NCBI GenBank assembly: GCA_030639305.1
Contig: DAOWCY010000048.1
Coordinates: 1-38,337, forward strand
Direction of reading: 5' to 3'
Length of the DNA stretch: 38,337 bases
From: JAGLQA01 sp023135565
Lineage (GTDB): Bacteria > Acidobacteriota > Aminicenantia > UBA2199
Made by a program: the position numbers and the translations under genes. Positions 1-8,253 of the stretch are shown here, in pieces (positions within the stretch are counted from its first letter, which is position 1; each line of letters begins with the position of its first letter). The notes beneath the pieces are model-generated. The model ran no database searches. It was given only the letters and a program-made list of their open reading frames with translations, and was not told where the DNA came from.

Positions 1-101
1 ACGAGCTAACACACCCCGTCACTTCGGGGCAAAAAACAAAAAAGCCCCTCAGTGCCACCTCCTGGCAAGTCTCAATCGGGGAATTTTAGCTGGTCAATAA
101 T

Positions 102-135
102 CAAAAGTTTGGCCCCCGGCAGGGTCGCCGGAGGC
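102..135 (-). repeat. Partial copy of the hairpin-rich intergenic element
   Basis: On the minus strand this matches the left part of the element at 2068-2209: a GCCTCCGGCGACC-type GC-rich block, then CTGCCGGGGGCC and AAACTTTTG. Only the first module is present; the rest of 1-180 shows no gene. A short CCCCG/CGGGG hairpin at about 14-29 may belong to the end of an upstream gene outside the window. Confidence 0.7.
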
Positions 136-180
136 AGAGTAATTTCATAGTAGACTAAAACACGGGCAGCACCCCCGGAC

Positions 181-209
181 TTGACAGGGAGCGCTGATTT
201 TAATAAAAT
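181..209 (+). promoter_or_regulatory. Promoter of lepB-ktrB
   Basis: A perfect TTGACA (181-186), a 17-bp spacer and TAAAAT (204-209). The lepB ATG at 218 lies only 8 nt after the -10 box and no ribosome-binding site precedes it, so transcription should start within a couple of bases of the start codon (leaderless mRNA). Confidence 0.7.
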
Positions 210-217
210 TGGTTTTC

Positions 218-748
218 ATGAAAAAAGCAAAACTAATACGATACTTGAAATATATTATAGTCAATATCCTTATCGCCGCCCTAATTTCCATCCTGATGAT
301 CAGGTACGTGGTCTCAGCTTATAAAATCGAGGGCAGTTCCATGAACTCGGTACTAAAAGACCGGGAAAGAATCCTCATATATAAACTGGCTGTCAAAAAT
401 GGAAACATCGAGCGTTTCGATATCGTTGTGCTGCGTAAACCGGGAAACCCCGGCAGTTCTATCATCAAAAGAGTGGTCGGCCTACCGGGCGAGGTTATCG
501 AAATAAAAAAGGGCGACGTCTACATAGATTCCAAAAAACTGCCCCAACCTTTCCTTAAAAAAGAAAATAATTTCACGGGAATTCATATGAATCCCCTGCT
601 TATACGCCGGGGTCACTATTTCCTTATCGGGGATAATAGGAAATTCAGCAGGGACTCCCGCTATTTCGGCGAAGTGCCGGGAAGCGATATACTGGGGAAA
701 GCGACCTTTAGATATTGGCCCCTGTCGAGATTAGGAAAAATCGAATGA
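218..748 (+). CDS. lepB: Signal peptidase I
   Basis: Cleaves signal peptides from exported proteins at the outer face of the inner membrane (family S26A). The 176-residue protein has one N-terminal membrane segment (about residues 11-32), box B GSSM with the likely nucleophile Ser41, box D IKRVVGLPGE with the likely general base Lys84, and box E GDNRKFSRDSRYFG. It is shorter than two-span enterobacterial LepB but normal for the one-span type. The frame can also start at a TTG at 209; the ATG at 218 is preferred because 209 overlaps the -10 box. Its TGA overlaps the ktrB ATG, so the two are probably translationally coupled. There is no obvious functional link between them. Confidence 0.93.
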   Translation: MKKAKLIRYLKYIIVNILIAALISILMIRYVVSAYKIEGSSMNSVLKDRERILIYKLAVKNGNIERFDIVVLRKPGNPGSSIIKRVVGLPGEVIEIKKGDVYIDSKKLPQPFLKKENNFTGIHMNPLLIRRGHYFLIGDNRKFSRDSRYFGEVPGSDILGKATFRYWPLSRLGKIE

Positions 749-2064
749 AAAAATCAGCTTCTTTTATTATTATTGCTGCGTTCCTGTCGGCCATCATGAT
801 CGGTACATTCCTACTGAGACTGCCGGCAGCCACAGTGAGCGGCTCTATCGCCTTAGAAGACGCCTTTTTTACCTCTGCTTCCGCGATAACCGTCACCGGC
901 CTTATCGTAAAAGATACGGCGACGGATTTTACTTTCTTCGGACAATTAGTCATCCTGCTGCTGCTGCAATTCGGCGGGTTAGGGTTTATGACCTTCTCCA
1001 CATTGGTGATACTGCTGTTCGGCAAATCCATCTCCCTGCAGGATAGCTCGATCATCGAGAACGATTTCACCGGGGGCAGACATAAAAATATAAAAGACCT
1101 GATAAAGAAAATTTTCTTAATGACTTTCTCTTTCGAATTATTAGGGGCGGCAGCCCTCTATTTCCAGTTCCCACATTTAGCGCCGGGGGAAAGGGTGTTT
1201 TCCGCTGTGTTTCACTCTATCTCCGCTTTTTGTAATGCCGGTTTTTCCATCTTTTCCAACAATTTCGAAGACTATATTGCCAATCCCGGTTTTAATTTCA
1301 TCATTATCCTGCTTATCATTTTAGGGGGGATGGGTTTTTTAGTTTTAGATGAAATCTTTATGTTTTGCAGGAGAAAGATAAAAAGATTTTCAAAATTTTC
1401 TTTGCATTCTAAATTAGTTATTATCTCCAGCGCCACATTGGTATTTACCGGTTTTTTCGTTATTTTAATCGAGGAACTGCTAAACGAAAACAATACGCTC
1501 TCTTTCGGCACAAACGTCCTGTCCGCCCTTTTCCAATCGGTCACTGCCAGGACTGCCGGCTTTAACACCATAAACTTGAATTACCTCTCTTTTGCTTCTA
1601 TATTTATTATTATTGCGTTAATGGTGATAGGCGCTTCCCCGGGCTCCACCGGCGGGGGGATTAAAACCACGTCGGTAAGCATTCTCTTTGCCTATTTCCG
1701 CTCCAGGTTGAGAGGCAGGGAAAAGGTGGAGGTGTTTTACCGCAGCGTCCCTACCGCCACTATAGAAAAGGCATTTATCGTTATTATACTGGCTTTTTTG
1801 TTGATCTCTTTTTCCTTTCTGCTGCTGCTAACTTTCGACAGCCACCTGCAAATGGGTAAGCTGTTATTCGAGACGGTGTCCGCTTTCGGTACGGTAGGGC
1901 TTAGTATGGGGATTACCGCCCAACTGTCGCTGCCTTCTAAAATCGTGATTGCCGCGACTATGTTTATCGGCAGGATCGGGATTCTTACTCTTTTGATGGC
2001 CTTAAGCAGGCGAGAGTCCAAAGCGGTTTACGATTACCCCGAAGCCAACATCATGATCGGTTAG
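745..2064 (+). CDS. ktrB: KtrB/TrkH-family K+ (or Na+) uptake channel subunit
   Basis: Integral membrane protein of 439 residues. It has the four-fold M1-P-M2 plan of the Trk/Ktr/HKT superfamily, with the four selectivity-filter loops visible as TVTGL, CNAGFS, RTAGFN and GTVGLS. The motif SPGSTGGGIKTT between the last repeats is also typical of KtrB/TrkH. Length fits KtrB. Start ATG 745 overlaps the lepB stop (ATGA), preferred over an upstream in-frame TTG at 715 that lies inside lepB. No cytosolic KtrA/TrkA nucleotide-binding partner gene is in the window, so it must be elsewhere. Ion specificity (K+ versus Na+-coupled) cannot be read from the sequence alone. Confidence 0.9.
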   Translation: MKKSASFIIIAAFLSAIMIGTFLLRLPAATVSGSIALEDAFFTSASAITVTGLIVKDTATDFTFFGQLVILLLLQFGGLGFMTFSTLVILLFGKSISLQDSSIIENDFTGGRHKNIKDLIKKIFLMTFSFELLGAAALYFQFPHLAPGERVFSAVFHSISAFCNAGFSIFSNNFEDYIANPGFNFIIILLIILGGMGFLVLDEIFMFCRRKIKRFSKFSLHSKLVIISSATLVFTGFFVILIEELLNENNTLSFGTNVLSALFQSVTARTAGFNTINLNYLSFASIFIIIALMVIGASPGSTGGGIKTTSVSILFAYFRSRLRGREKVEVFYRSVPTATIEKAFIVIILAFLLISFSFLLLLTFDSHLQMGKLLFETVSAFGTVGLSMGITAQLSLPSKIVIAATMFIGRIGILTLLMALSRRESKAVYDYPEANIMIG

Positions 2065-2067
2065 AGA

Positions 2068-2209
2068 GCCTCCGGCGGCCCTGCCGGGGGCCAAACTTTT
2101 GAAAAAGTTTGAACAAAACTTTTATTGAGCGGTACGATTATCTACTTAATAAACGGCCATCGTCGGCTCCTGCCGCGAAGCGGCTTATCGCCCCCCCGTG
2201 CGCACGGGG
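2068..2209 (+). repeat. Full-length copy of the hairpin-rich intergenic element
   Basis: Best reference copy. Order: GC block GCCTCCGGCGGCC/CTGCCGGGGGCC; an A/T hairpin CAAACTTTTG-AA-AAAGTTTG; AACAAAACTTTT; a spacer containing ATTGAGCGGTACGATTATC; hairpin GCCGC-GAA-GCGGC (2172-2184); and a 16-bp perfect palindrome CCCCGTGCGCACGGGG (2194-2209). It fills the gap between the convergent ktrB and yqaA genes and ends 3 bp from the yqaA stop codon (2213). Related copies lie at 102, 4314, 8641, 20969, 23439, 26936, 29064 and 32304. Confidence 0.85.
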
Positions 2210-2212
2210 CTC

Positions 2213-2833
2213 CTAAGTGACGCTTTTTATTACCAGGAAGCCGGCTATCAACAGGACAACAAATATCAATGCCAACCAACCAAAATACTTGTCGATGATT
2301 TTTTTGATGGGTTCGCCGAAACGGTACAACAAAAAAGAGACAAGAAAAAACCGGGCGCCCCGGGAAATAATCGAGGCAATTATAAAAGTAACGAAATTGA
2401 GATCGAAAGCACCTGAAGAGATAGTGAATATCTTATATGGGATGGGGGTGAATCCGGCGGTGAACACAATCCAGAAGCCATACTCGGCATACTTGACCTG
2501 CATCGATTCAAATACGGCTTCGGAAAAACCGGGGATGTTGTTGAAGAAGAACTGCGCTAAACCCGAATAATCCTGCGGGCCGGACCACCATACAAAATGG
2601 CCCAGTATATAACCGAAAACACCACCTAAAGCAGAGGCCGCAGTGACGGTAAGCGCCAGGTTAAACCACTTCTTCCTGGCTCCTAAGACCAGGGGAATCA
2701 ACAAAATATCAGGGGGCACGGGAAAAAAACTGCTCTCCGCAAAAGCAAAAATAAAAAGTGCGATACGGGCAGAGGGTCTTTCCGCCCAACTCAAGACCCA
2801 ATCATACATTCTTCTTATAAATTTAAGTTTCAT
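2213..2833 (-). CDS. YqaA/DedA-family (VTT/SNARE-associated domain) membrane protein
   Basis: Integral membrane protein of 206 residues with several hydrophobic segments. The FAESSFFPVPPD segment near residue 33 and the later GFTPIPYKI / ISRGARFF motifs are characteristic of the VTT/DedA superfamily, YqaA branch. DedA-superfamily members are implicated in phospholipid flipping and envelope homeostasis; the role of the YqaA branch is less clear. The start overlaps the end of surE by 11 bp, so it is the last gene of the merR-tRNA-surE-yqaA string. Its stop codon lies next to the terminal palindrome of the repeat at 2068-2209. Confidence 0.85.
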   Translation of the reverse strand: MKLKFIRRMYDWVLSWAERPSARIALFIFAFAESSFFPVPPDILLIPLVLGARKKWFNLALTVTAASALGGVFGYILGHFVWWSGPQDYSGLAQFFFNNIPGFSEAVFESMQVKYAEYGFWIVFTAGFTPIPYKIFTISSGAFDLNFVTFIIASIISRGARFFLVSFLLYRFGEPIKKIIDKYFGWLALIFVVLLIAGFLVIKSVT

Positions 2834-3581
2834 CGAATTGTCCTGTTAATTCTTTCATTATTTCAGTGTTGGTGAGATCATATTTTAAAGGAGATAAAGT
2901 AATATAGCCGTTTTCGATGGCCCAGACATCGGTGCCCCTACCGCCGATAGATTCGGGATCGCCTGTGCCGATCCAATAATACTTGCGGCCGCGGGGGTCT
3001 GTATTTTCGACTATATCGGGCCGGTACCGTTTGTGGCCCGGGGCAGTGACCATAATTTTACCATTGCCGCGATAAGGGATATTAACATTGAAAACCGCCT
3101 TTAACCCGGACAACTGCAGCAGCTTAGCCAATATCCGGCCGGTAACCCGCGCTCCCTCCTGCAGCTTGTATTCACCCCCCTGGGTGTAACTCCCTCTATC
3201 TGAGATCATGGAAACAGCCAGCCCGGGAATATCATATAAAAACCCGGAAAAAGCAGCTCCTACCGTGCCTGAGTAAAAGATATCCTCGGCCAGGTTCTCG
3301 CCTAAATTTAGACCGGAAACAAGAAAATCGGGCCGGCGAGGTAAAATTTCCTGCACGGCAATGTTTACACAATCGGCGGGTGTACCGTCGATGGCATACT
3401 CTTTTTCTTTTATCTTGTTAATGCGCAGGGGCCGGTTTAATGTCAGCCCCATACTGACGGCGCTTCTCTCTTTATCCGGGGCCACGATATAAACTTCGTA
3501 TTTTTCTTCTAAATACTCCTTCAACACCTGGATACCGGGAGAGAAAAAACCGTCGTCATTGGTTAATAATATTGTTTTCAT
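2823..3581 (-). CDS. surE: 5'/3'-nucleotidase SurE
   Basis: Metal-dependent phosphatase releasing phosphate from nucleoside 5'- and 3'-monophosphates. The N-terminus MKTILLTNDDG carries the paired metal-binding aspartates (Asp9, Asp10); APDKERSAVSMGLT and SGLNLGENL supply further conserved active-site residues. Length of 252 residues is normal. It lies downstream of tRNA-Pro and a merR-like gene on the same strand and overlaps yqaA by 11 bp, suggesting cotranscription. No strong ribosome-binding site precedes the ATG at 3581. Confidence 0.96.
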   Translation of the reverse strand: MKTILLTNDDGFFSPGIQVLKEYLEEKYEVYIVAPDKERSAVSMGLTLNRPLRINKIKEKEYAIDGTPADCVNIAVQEILPRRPDFLVSGLNLGENLAEDIFYSGTVGAAFSGFLYDIPGLAVSMISDRGSYTQGGEYKLQEGARVTGRILAKLLQLSGLKAVFNVNIPYRGNGKIMVTAPGHKRYRPDIVENTDPRGRKYYWIGTGDPESIGGRGTDVWAIENGYITLSPLKYDLTNTEIMKELTGQFDET

Positions 3582-3713
3582 TTTCTGTTCTATACCCGCT
3601 TGCAGCGAAAATTTTATCCGCCTGCGGCAGGCGTTCCCCCGATTGCAGGCAGGTAAAAAAATACGTATAATCCAGGCCTGATCTTAATTTTGGGGGAAAC
3701 CGGGGAAAGTAAA

Positions 3714-3790
3714 TGGTCGGGACGATTGGATTTGAACCAACGACCACACGCACCCCAAGCGTGTACGCTACCAGACTGCGCTACGCCCCG
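3714..3790 (-). tRNA. tRNA-Pro (anticodon GGG)
   Basis: A full cloverleaf reads on the minus strand. Acceptor arm CGGGGCG pairs with CGTCCCG (one G-T pair). The D arm is GCGC...GCGT, the anticodon stem CACGC/GCGTG encloses the loop TTGGGGT (anticodon GGG), and the T arm GTTGG-TTCAAAT-CCAAT is intact. The discriminator A is followed by an encoded CCA (3714-3716). Total 77 nt with CCA. It sits between the merR-like gene and surE and is probably processed from their common transcript. Confidence 0.96.
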
Positions 3791-3811
3791 ACATTACTTA
3801 CAAGACTATTA

Positions 3812-4186
3812 TTATACATTTTTATCGAGTATTGTCAATATCTCTTGCAAATTACTTTTAATAATTTTTAAAATTTCGCGGTTATTCTTTCCCTCTTTTA
3901 CCGCTGCGGGACTGTGGGTCTTTTGTTCTTCATAATCGCCAGGACCAGCTCCTAATGAAGTTTTTATCTCCTCTTTTCCCTTCTTCTCAACGATCAACCA
4001 GTGCTTTATTTTTAAAATAGTCTCGATATCTTTTTTGGTGTAAAATTTTTCACCTAATTTATTAACAACAGGATTAAAACCGCCGAATTCTTTTTCCCAA
4101 TAATCTATAACTTTCCCCTCCAATTTGGCAATCTTTACTGTTTCGCTGCGTTTGAATGTCAGTTTATCGGGTATTCGTAAATCCAT
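3812..4186 (-). CDS. MerR-like helix-turn-helix transcriptional regulator
   Basis: Protein of 124 residues. Its first 75 residues resemble the N-terminal MerR DNA-binding domain: an initial helix-turn-helix (KLEGKVIDYWEKEF), the wing-like GEKFYTKKDIETILKIKHWL, then an IVEKKGKEEIKTSL helix. The C-terminal part is short and charged, ends in an ILKIIKSNLQEILTIL helix likely to be a dimerisation coiled coil, and shows no ligand-binding domain. This suits small MerR-like proteins often found beside surE; that neighbourhood is recalled, not searched. A palindrome in its leader (4198-4223) is a candidate autoregulatory site. Confidence 0.8.
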   Translation of the reverse strand: MDLRIPDKLTFKRSETVKIAKLEGKVIDYWEKEFGGFNPVVNKLGEKFYTKKDIETILKIKHWLIVEKKGKEEIKTSLGAGPGDYEEQKTHSPAAVKEGKNNREILKIIKSNLQEILTILDKNV

Positions 4187-4197
4187 TTTTATTTCTC

Positions 4198-4223
4198 AAC
4201 CGCGGAAAAACCGGCCCGCGGTT
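4198..4223 (-). promoter_or_regulatory. 8-bp perfect inverted repeat in the merR-like leader
   Basis: AACCGCGG (4198-4205) and CCGCGGTT (4216-4223) flank a 10-nt loop. The pair lies between the likely -10 box and the start codon at 4186. It could be the binding site of the adjacent regulator or an RNA hairpin limiting its translation. Nothing in the sequence decides between the two. Confidence 0.5.
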
Positions 4224-4234
4224 TTCGACTCCAT

Positions 4235-4267
4235 ATTATACTATATTTAGCGAAAAATTTCTTTACA
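4235..4267 (-). promoter_or_regulatory. Probable promoter of the merR-tRNA-surE-yqaA unit
   Basis: On the minus strand two overlapping -10-like boxes are visible, TATAGT (4240-4245) and TATAAT (4235-4240). TGTAAA (4262-4267) is a weak -35 candidate 16 bp from TATAGT. The resulting leader is about 40 nt and contains the palindrome at 4198-4223. Confidence 0.45.
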
Positions 4268-4313
4268 TGAGCGGCGACAAAAAACATTTAACCGGGATTT
4301 CACACAACATTTT

Positions 4314-4437
4314 GCCTCCGGCGGCCAGGGGGCGCTTTTTAAAAAAACTGCCCCCTGGACCCCCGCAAAAACTTTTGATAAACGAAACGCTTTTCTGCCC
4401 AAAAAAACGCCCCTCATGGGCTGGGTGCGCCGCCCCG
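4314..4437 (+). repeat. Divergent copy of the hairpin-rich element reaching into the kinase stop codon
   Basis: Starts with GCCTCCGGCGGCC as in the 2068 copy. It then has a 9-bp perfect inverted repeat CCAGGGGGC (4325-4333) / GCCCCCTGG (4350-4358), ACTTTTGATAAACG, and a GGGTGC-GCC-GCCCC arm (4422-4435). That arm encodes the last residues of the kinase gene (GGAPSP) and its TGA lies inside it. Because the kinase gene is on the minus strand, the 4325-4358 hairpin lies just downstream of it and could limit read-through. Confidence 0.65.
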
Positions 4438-7400
4438 GATTAAAGGCATAAGGCTTTCTATGGCAGCGTTTAACTCATCCCTGTTTATAGGCTTGGACAC
4501 ATAGGCATCCATGCCTGCTTCTAAAAATTTTTCCCTGTCCCCTTTCATGGCATGGGCTGTCAAGGCGACGATAGGAATATGCAGATGCGATTCGGACTCT
4601 AACTTGCGTATCTCTTTAGCAGCAGAGATACCGTCCATCAACGGCATCTGGATATCCATCAATATAAGATCGAAATTCCCATTTTTTAATTTCTCTAAAA
4701 CCTCGCTGCCATTACCGGCCAGGGTGACATGGTGCCCCGATTTTTTCAGCATCCTCTCGATAACCCGACGGTTAATTTCATTGTCTTCAGCCACCAGGAG
4801 ATGCAGTCCCGTCACCTGCTCCCGGGCTTTTCGAGGAGCAAAAACCTCAGCCTGCTTGTCCGGGATCGCGGGGGCAGTGTCAAAGGTAAGGGTAAAATAA
4901 AAAATAGAACCCGGCCCACCGCCGGCAGACACAGCACTGCGCTCGTTTAGATTTACACTGTCCGCCATAGGGACAAAACCGGGAAATTGGCTGTTCGAAG
5001 GGCTTTTTACCCGCACCCTGCCTCCCATTAAAGCCACCAACTTTGCCGATATCGAAAGCCCCAGCCCGGTACCGGTATATTTCCTGGTAATCGAACTGTC
5101 TACCTGGCTAAAGGCCAGGAATATGCTCTCCTGTTTCTCCGCGGGGATGCCGATGCCCGTATCGGATACCGCAAATATAAGTTTAACTTTCTCTCCTTTC
5201 CCGGTTTCCCCTTCATTGGCGACCATTCTAACGTCTATCAAAACTTGCCCCCTGGCCGTGAATTTTACCGCATTGCCTACCAGGTTTATCAGCACCTGGC
5301 GTAACCGCACCGGGTCTCCCTTCAAGAATCCCGGTATTCCAGGCTGGATATAGCTATCGATAACGATCCCCTTTTTTTCTTCGGCTGCCCGGCTGGACAG
5401 CAGCGTGACAACTCCCGTTATGGAATTATGAAGATTAAAACCGACTAATTCCAGGTTAAGATTGCCGGAGTCTATCTTTGAGAAGTCCAATACTTCATTA
5501 ATAATATTCAATAAATCATTAGCGGATGATTGCACTAATTCCAGGCTTTTTCTTAAATCTTCGTTCAATTCGGTTTCCAGGGCAAGGCCGGTCATCCCGA
5601 TAATAGCATTCATAGGAGTGCGAATCTCATGACTCACATTGGCCAGGAATTCCGACCTGGCGCGTACTGCCACTTCGGCTTTCTCTTTTGCTTTCATTAA
5701 TTCACCGGTTCTTACCACCACCTTCAACTCGAGTATTTCCTTCTGCTTTTTATAATTTCGCTCCCGCCTCAGGTACCACAGGATTGTTAAGGTCAAAATA
5801 AATATACCGGTTATCACCTGGAACCACCAGGTTTTCCAGACAGGAGGATAAATAACGATCTTCAATGAAGCGCCTTTTGTATTCCAGGCGCCGCTGCTGC
5901 CGCACCCGGTAACTTTAAAGGTATATTCGCCATGTTCGGTAATGGTGTAAGTGGCAAAACGTCTTTTGCCGTCCGTAGTAATCCAGGAATTATCCAAACC
6001 CTCCATCTTGTACTTGTAGCTATTTTTTCCCGGGGCCGCATAATCCAATGCCGCAAATTCAAAGGAAAAAAAATAATCCCGGGAAGTGAGTGTTAATTTA
6101 TCCAATTCCGATACCGGTTTTTCCAATTGTACTTCTTTATTAAATTTCCGGAAAGCTGTAATCACGATAGGTGGAATATGACTGTCTTCCTTAATATTGC
6201 CGGGAAAAAAGGCATTTAAACCGTTAACTCCACCGAAATACAATTTACCCTGCGCATCTTTATAACAGGAATTACTATTAAATTCATTGCCCTGCAGACC
6301 GTCTTTTTTACTAATATTGTTAGTTTCGCCGGTCAAAGGATTTAGCTTACTCAGCCCCTGGTTGGTACTCGACCAGATAAAACCCATATCGTCTCCTAAG
6401 ATGGCGTAGATCACATCTCCCGGAAGACCGGTTTTCTTACTATAACGGGTAAATTCATCCTTTTGGGGATTCAACTTATTCAGCCCTCCGCCCATAGTGC
6501 CTACCCAGATTCTCCCGGTTCTGTCTTCATAAAGGGACAGCACATAATTATAACTCAAACTATGCTGATCCCTGGGATCAAATAAATAGCGAGTAAAAAT
6601 CTTTTGCCGCGGATCGAACTTATTAAGCCCCTGCTTGGTGGCAATCCACAGGTTACCTACCCTATCGCCGATAATCGTCTCGATATTATTATGGCTCAGG
6701 CTGCCGGCTTCCCGGGGATTGTGAATATAATGCAAAAAAGTCTCCGCCGCGGGATCGAATCTTTCCAGTCCGCCTTCCCAGGTACCCAACCACAAAATCC
6801 CCCGGGCATCCTCGTAAATCGAGGTCACATAATTACTATTTAAACTGCCCGGGTCCAGCGGGTCGCTCATATATCTCTTAAACTTCCCGCTGCGGGGGTC
6901 GAACCTATTAAGGCCGCCGTTAGTGCCGATCCAGATAAAACCGCTGCGGCCCTCATGCAAAAAATAAATCTCATTATTACTCAAACTACCGGCGCTGCGG
7001 GGGTTATGGACGTAACGTTTATAGATATTTTTTTTGCTGTCAAAACGGTTAAACCCACTGCTATTGGTACCGATCCACAATACACCGGATCCCCGCGGCG
7101 CTTCGATAATAGCAGAGACATCATTATGACTCAAACTATTATCGTCTGCGGGGTCGTGACCATAATATTCAAATAACGCAGCCTTAGGATTATATTTATT
7201 TATCCCGCCATTAAAATTTCCAAACCATAAAATCCCGGTTCGATCTTCAAAAGCCGCGATTACAGCATCGTTACTTAAACTATCCGGGTACCGGGAATTA
7301 TATCGAATACGAGTAAAAATCCCTGCCACCGGGTCGAATTTGTTTATCCCACCTCCCCAGGTGCAGAGCCACAGGTTCCCTTTTTTATCCTCAATAATGT

Positions 7401-8253
7401 AATGGACGTCATTGTGACTTATACCGGTGTTGTCCCGGGGATCAAAAGTATAGGATACAAAAGTCCCGGTTTTAGGATCGAATCTATTAAGCCCGCCGGT
7501 AGTTCCGATCCAGAGTATTCCATTCCTATCTTCGCAAATGCAGTTGATTGTATTATGAATCAAACTGTCGGGATTACCCGGTTCATGGATATAATGCGTA
7601 AATGACTTCGTGTTGGGCTCAAACCTGTTCAAACCTCCCTTTGTGCCGACCCAGAGAGAACCAGCATCGTCTCCATGTATAAAAGTAATCTCATCATTAC
7701 TGATGCCGGCCGGGTGCTTGGGATCATAAAGATAGCGTTCAAATATTTCCGTTATAGGGTCGAACCTATTGAGTCCCCTTTCGGTTCCTATCCAAAGAGC
7801 GCCGCTGCGGTCTTCGTGTATAGAAAAAACAATATTATTACTTAAAGAATTATTCTCTCCTGCTTTGTGAACATAACGTTTAAAAGTTCCGTTTCGCGGA
7901 TCGAATCTATTAAGGCCCTCATCCGTGCCGATCCATAAGATTCTTTCCTTATCTGCGTGAAGGCACCATATATTGTTATGACTAAGGCTGTTGGAATTTC
8001 CCGGCTCATGGCGGTAAATTTTGAAAGTATAACCGTCATACCTGTTGAGCCCGTCCCTGGTGCCGAACCACAAAAAACCGGTTTTGTCTTGAAGTATACA
8101 TTTCGGTGTATTATTAGATAAACCACGCTCCGTGGAAATGCGCTCAAATCTAATATTTTGCTGCTGCCCGATCAGGCTGGTTAAGGGTAACAAAAGTAAA
8201 AACACTACTCCAAATATTTTCAAGTATAAAGAACACGGACATTTTTTTTTCAT
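4414..8253 (-). CDS. Hybrid sensor histidine kinase with a 14-blade periplasmic propeller
   Basis: A membrane two-component hybrid kinase of 1279 residues. It has a signal peptide (about 1-29), then 14 Reg_prop-type repeats of about 47-50 residues (about 40-690; consensus IxEDxxGxLWIGTxGGLNRFDP), a Y_Y_Y domain before the membrane (about 735-800) and one membrane span (about 808-828). A HisKA domain follows with the phospho-acceptor His875 in NVSHEIRTPMN, then an HATPase domain (RLRQVLINLVGNAVKFT, DTGIGI, GTGLGL) and a C-terminal receiver (about 1151-1275) with phospho-acceptor Asp1200 in LILMDIQMP. This is the 'hybrid two-component system' plan, known for sensing polysaccharide fragments in Bacteroidota, but it lacks the usual C-terminal AraC output domain. 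Output must therefore pass to a separate partner, and none is adjacent. The ligand is unknown. Confidence 0.93.
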   Translation of the reverse strand: MKKKCPCSLYLKIFGVVFLLLLPLTSLIGQQQNIRFERISTERGLSNNTPKCILQDKTGFLWFGTRDGLNRYDGYTFKIYRHEPGNSNSLSHNNIWCLHADKERILWIGTDEGLNRFDPRNGTFKRYVHKAGENNSLSNNIVFSIHEDRSGALWIGTERGLNRFDPITEIFERYLYDPKHPAGISNDEITFIHGDDAGSLWVGTKGGLNRFEPNTKSFTHYIHEPGNPDSLIHNTINCICEDRNGILWIGTTGGLNRFDPKTGTFVSYTFDPRDNTGISHNDVHYIIEDKKGNLWLCTWGGGINKFDPVAGIFTRIRYNSRYPDSLSNDAVIAAFEDRTGILWFGNFNGGINKYNPKAALFEYYGHDPADDNSLSHNDVSAIIEAPRGSGVLWIGTNSSGFNRFDSKKNIYKRYVHNPRSAGSLSNNEIYFLHEGRSGFIWIGTNGGLNRFDPRSGKFKRYMSDPLDPGSLNSNYVTSIYEDARGILWLGTWEGGLERFDPAAETFLHYIHNPREAGSLSHNNIETIIGDRVGNLWIATKQGLNKFDPRQKIFTRYLFDPRDQHSLSYNYVLSLYEDRTGRIWVGTMGGGLNKLNPQKDEFTRYSKKTGLPGDVIYAILGDDMGFIWSSTNQGLSKLNPLTGETNNISKKDGLQGNEFNSNSCYKDAQGKLYFGGVNGLNAFFPGNIKEDSHIPPIVITAFRKFNKEVQLEKPVSELDKLTLTSRDYFFSFEFAALDYAAPGKNSYKYKMEGLDNSWITTDGKRRFATYTITEHGEYTFKVTGCGSSGAWNTKGASLKIVIYPPVWKTWWFQVITGIFILTLTILWYLRRERNYKKQKEILELKVVVRTGELMKAKEKAEVAVRARSEFLANVSHEIRTPMNAIIGMTGLALETELNEDLRKSLELVQSSANDLLNIINEVLDFSKIDSGNLNLELVGFNLHNSITGVVTLLSSRAAEEKKGIVIDSYIQPGIPGFLKGDPVRLRQVLINLVGNAVKFTARGQVLIDVRMVANEGETGKGEKVKLIFAVSDTGIGIPAEKQESIFLAFSQVDSSITRKYTGTGLGLSISAKLVALMGGRVRVKSPSNSQFPGFVPMADSVNLNERSAVSAGGGPGSIFYFTLTFDTAPAIPDKQAEVFAPRKAREQVTGLHLLVAEDNEINRRVIERMLKKSGHHVTLAGNGSEVLEKLKNGNFDLILMDIQMPLMDGISAAKEIRKLESESHLHIPIVALTAHAMKGDREKFLEAGMDAYVSKPINRDELNAAIESLMPLIRGGAPSP

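Noticed and set aside
14..58. Terminator hairpin at the left edge
   Set aside because: CCCCG/CGGGG and GGGGC/GCCCC can pair, but no T-tract follows on either strand in the required position, so a terminator is not supported.
3690..3935. 81-codon plus-strand frame with an RLDLNQRPHAPQ-like product
   Set aside because: This is the well-known artefact of translating the strand opposite a tRNA gene.
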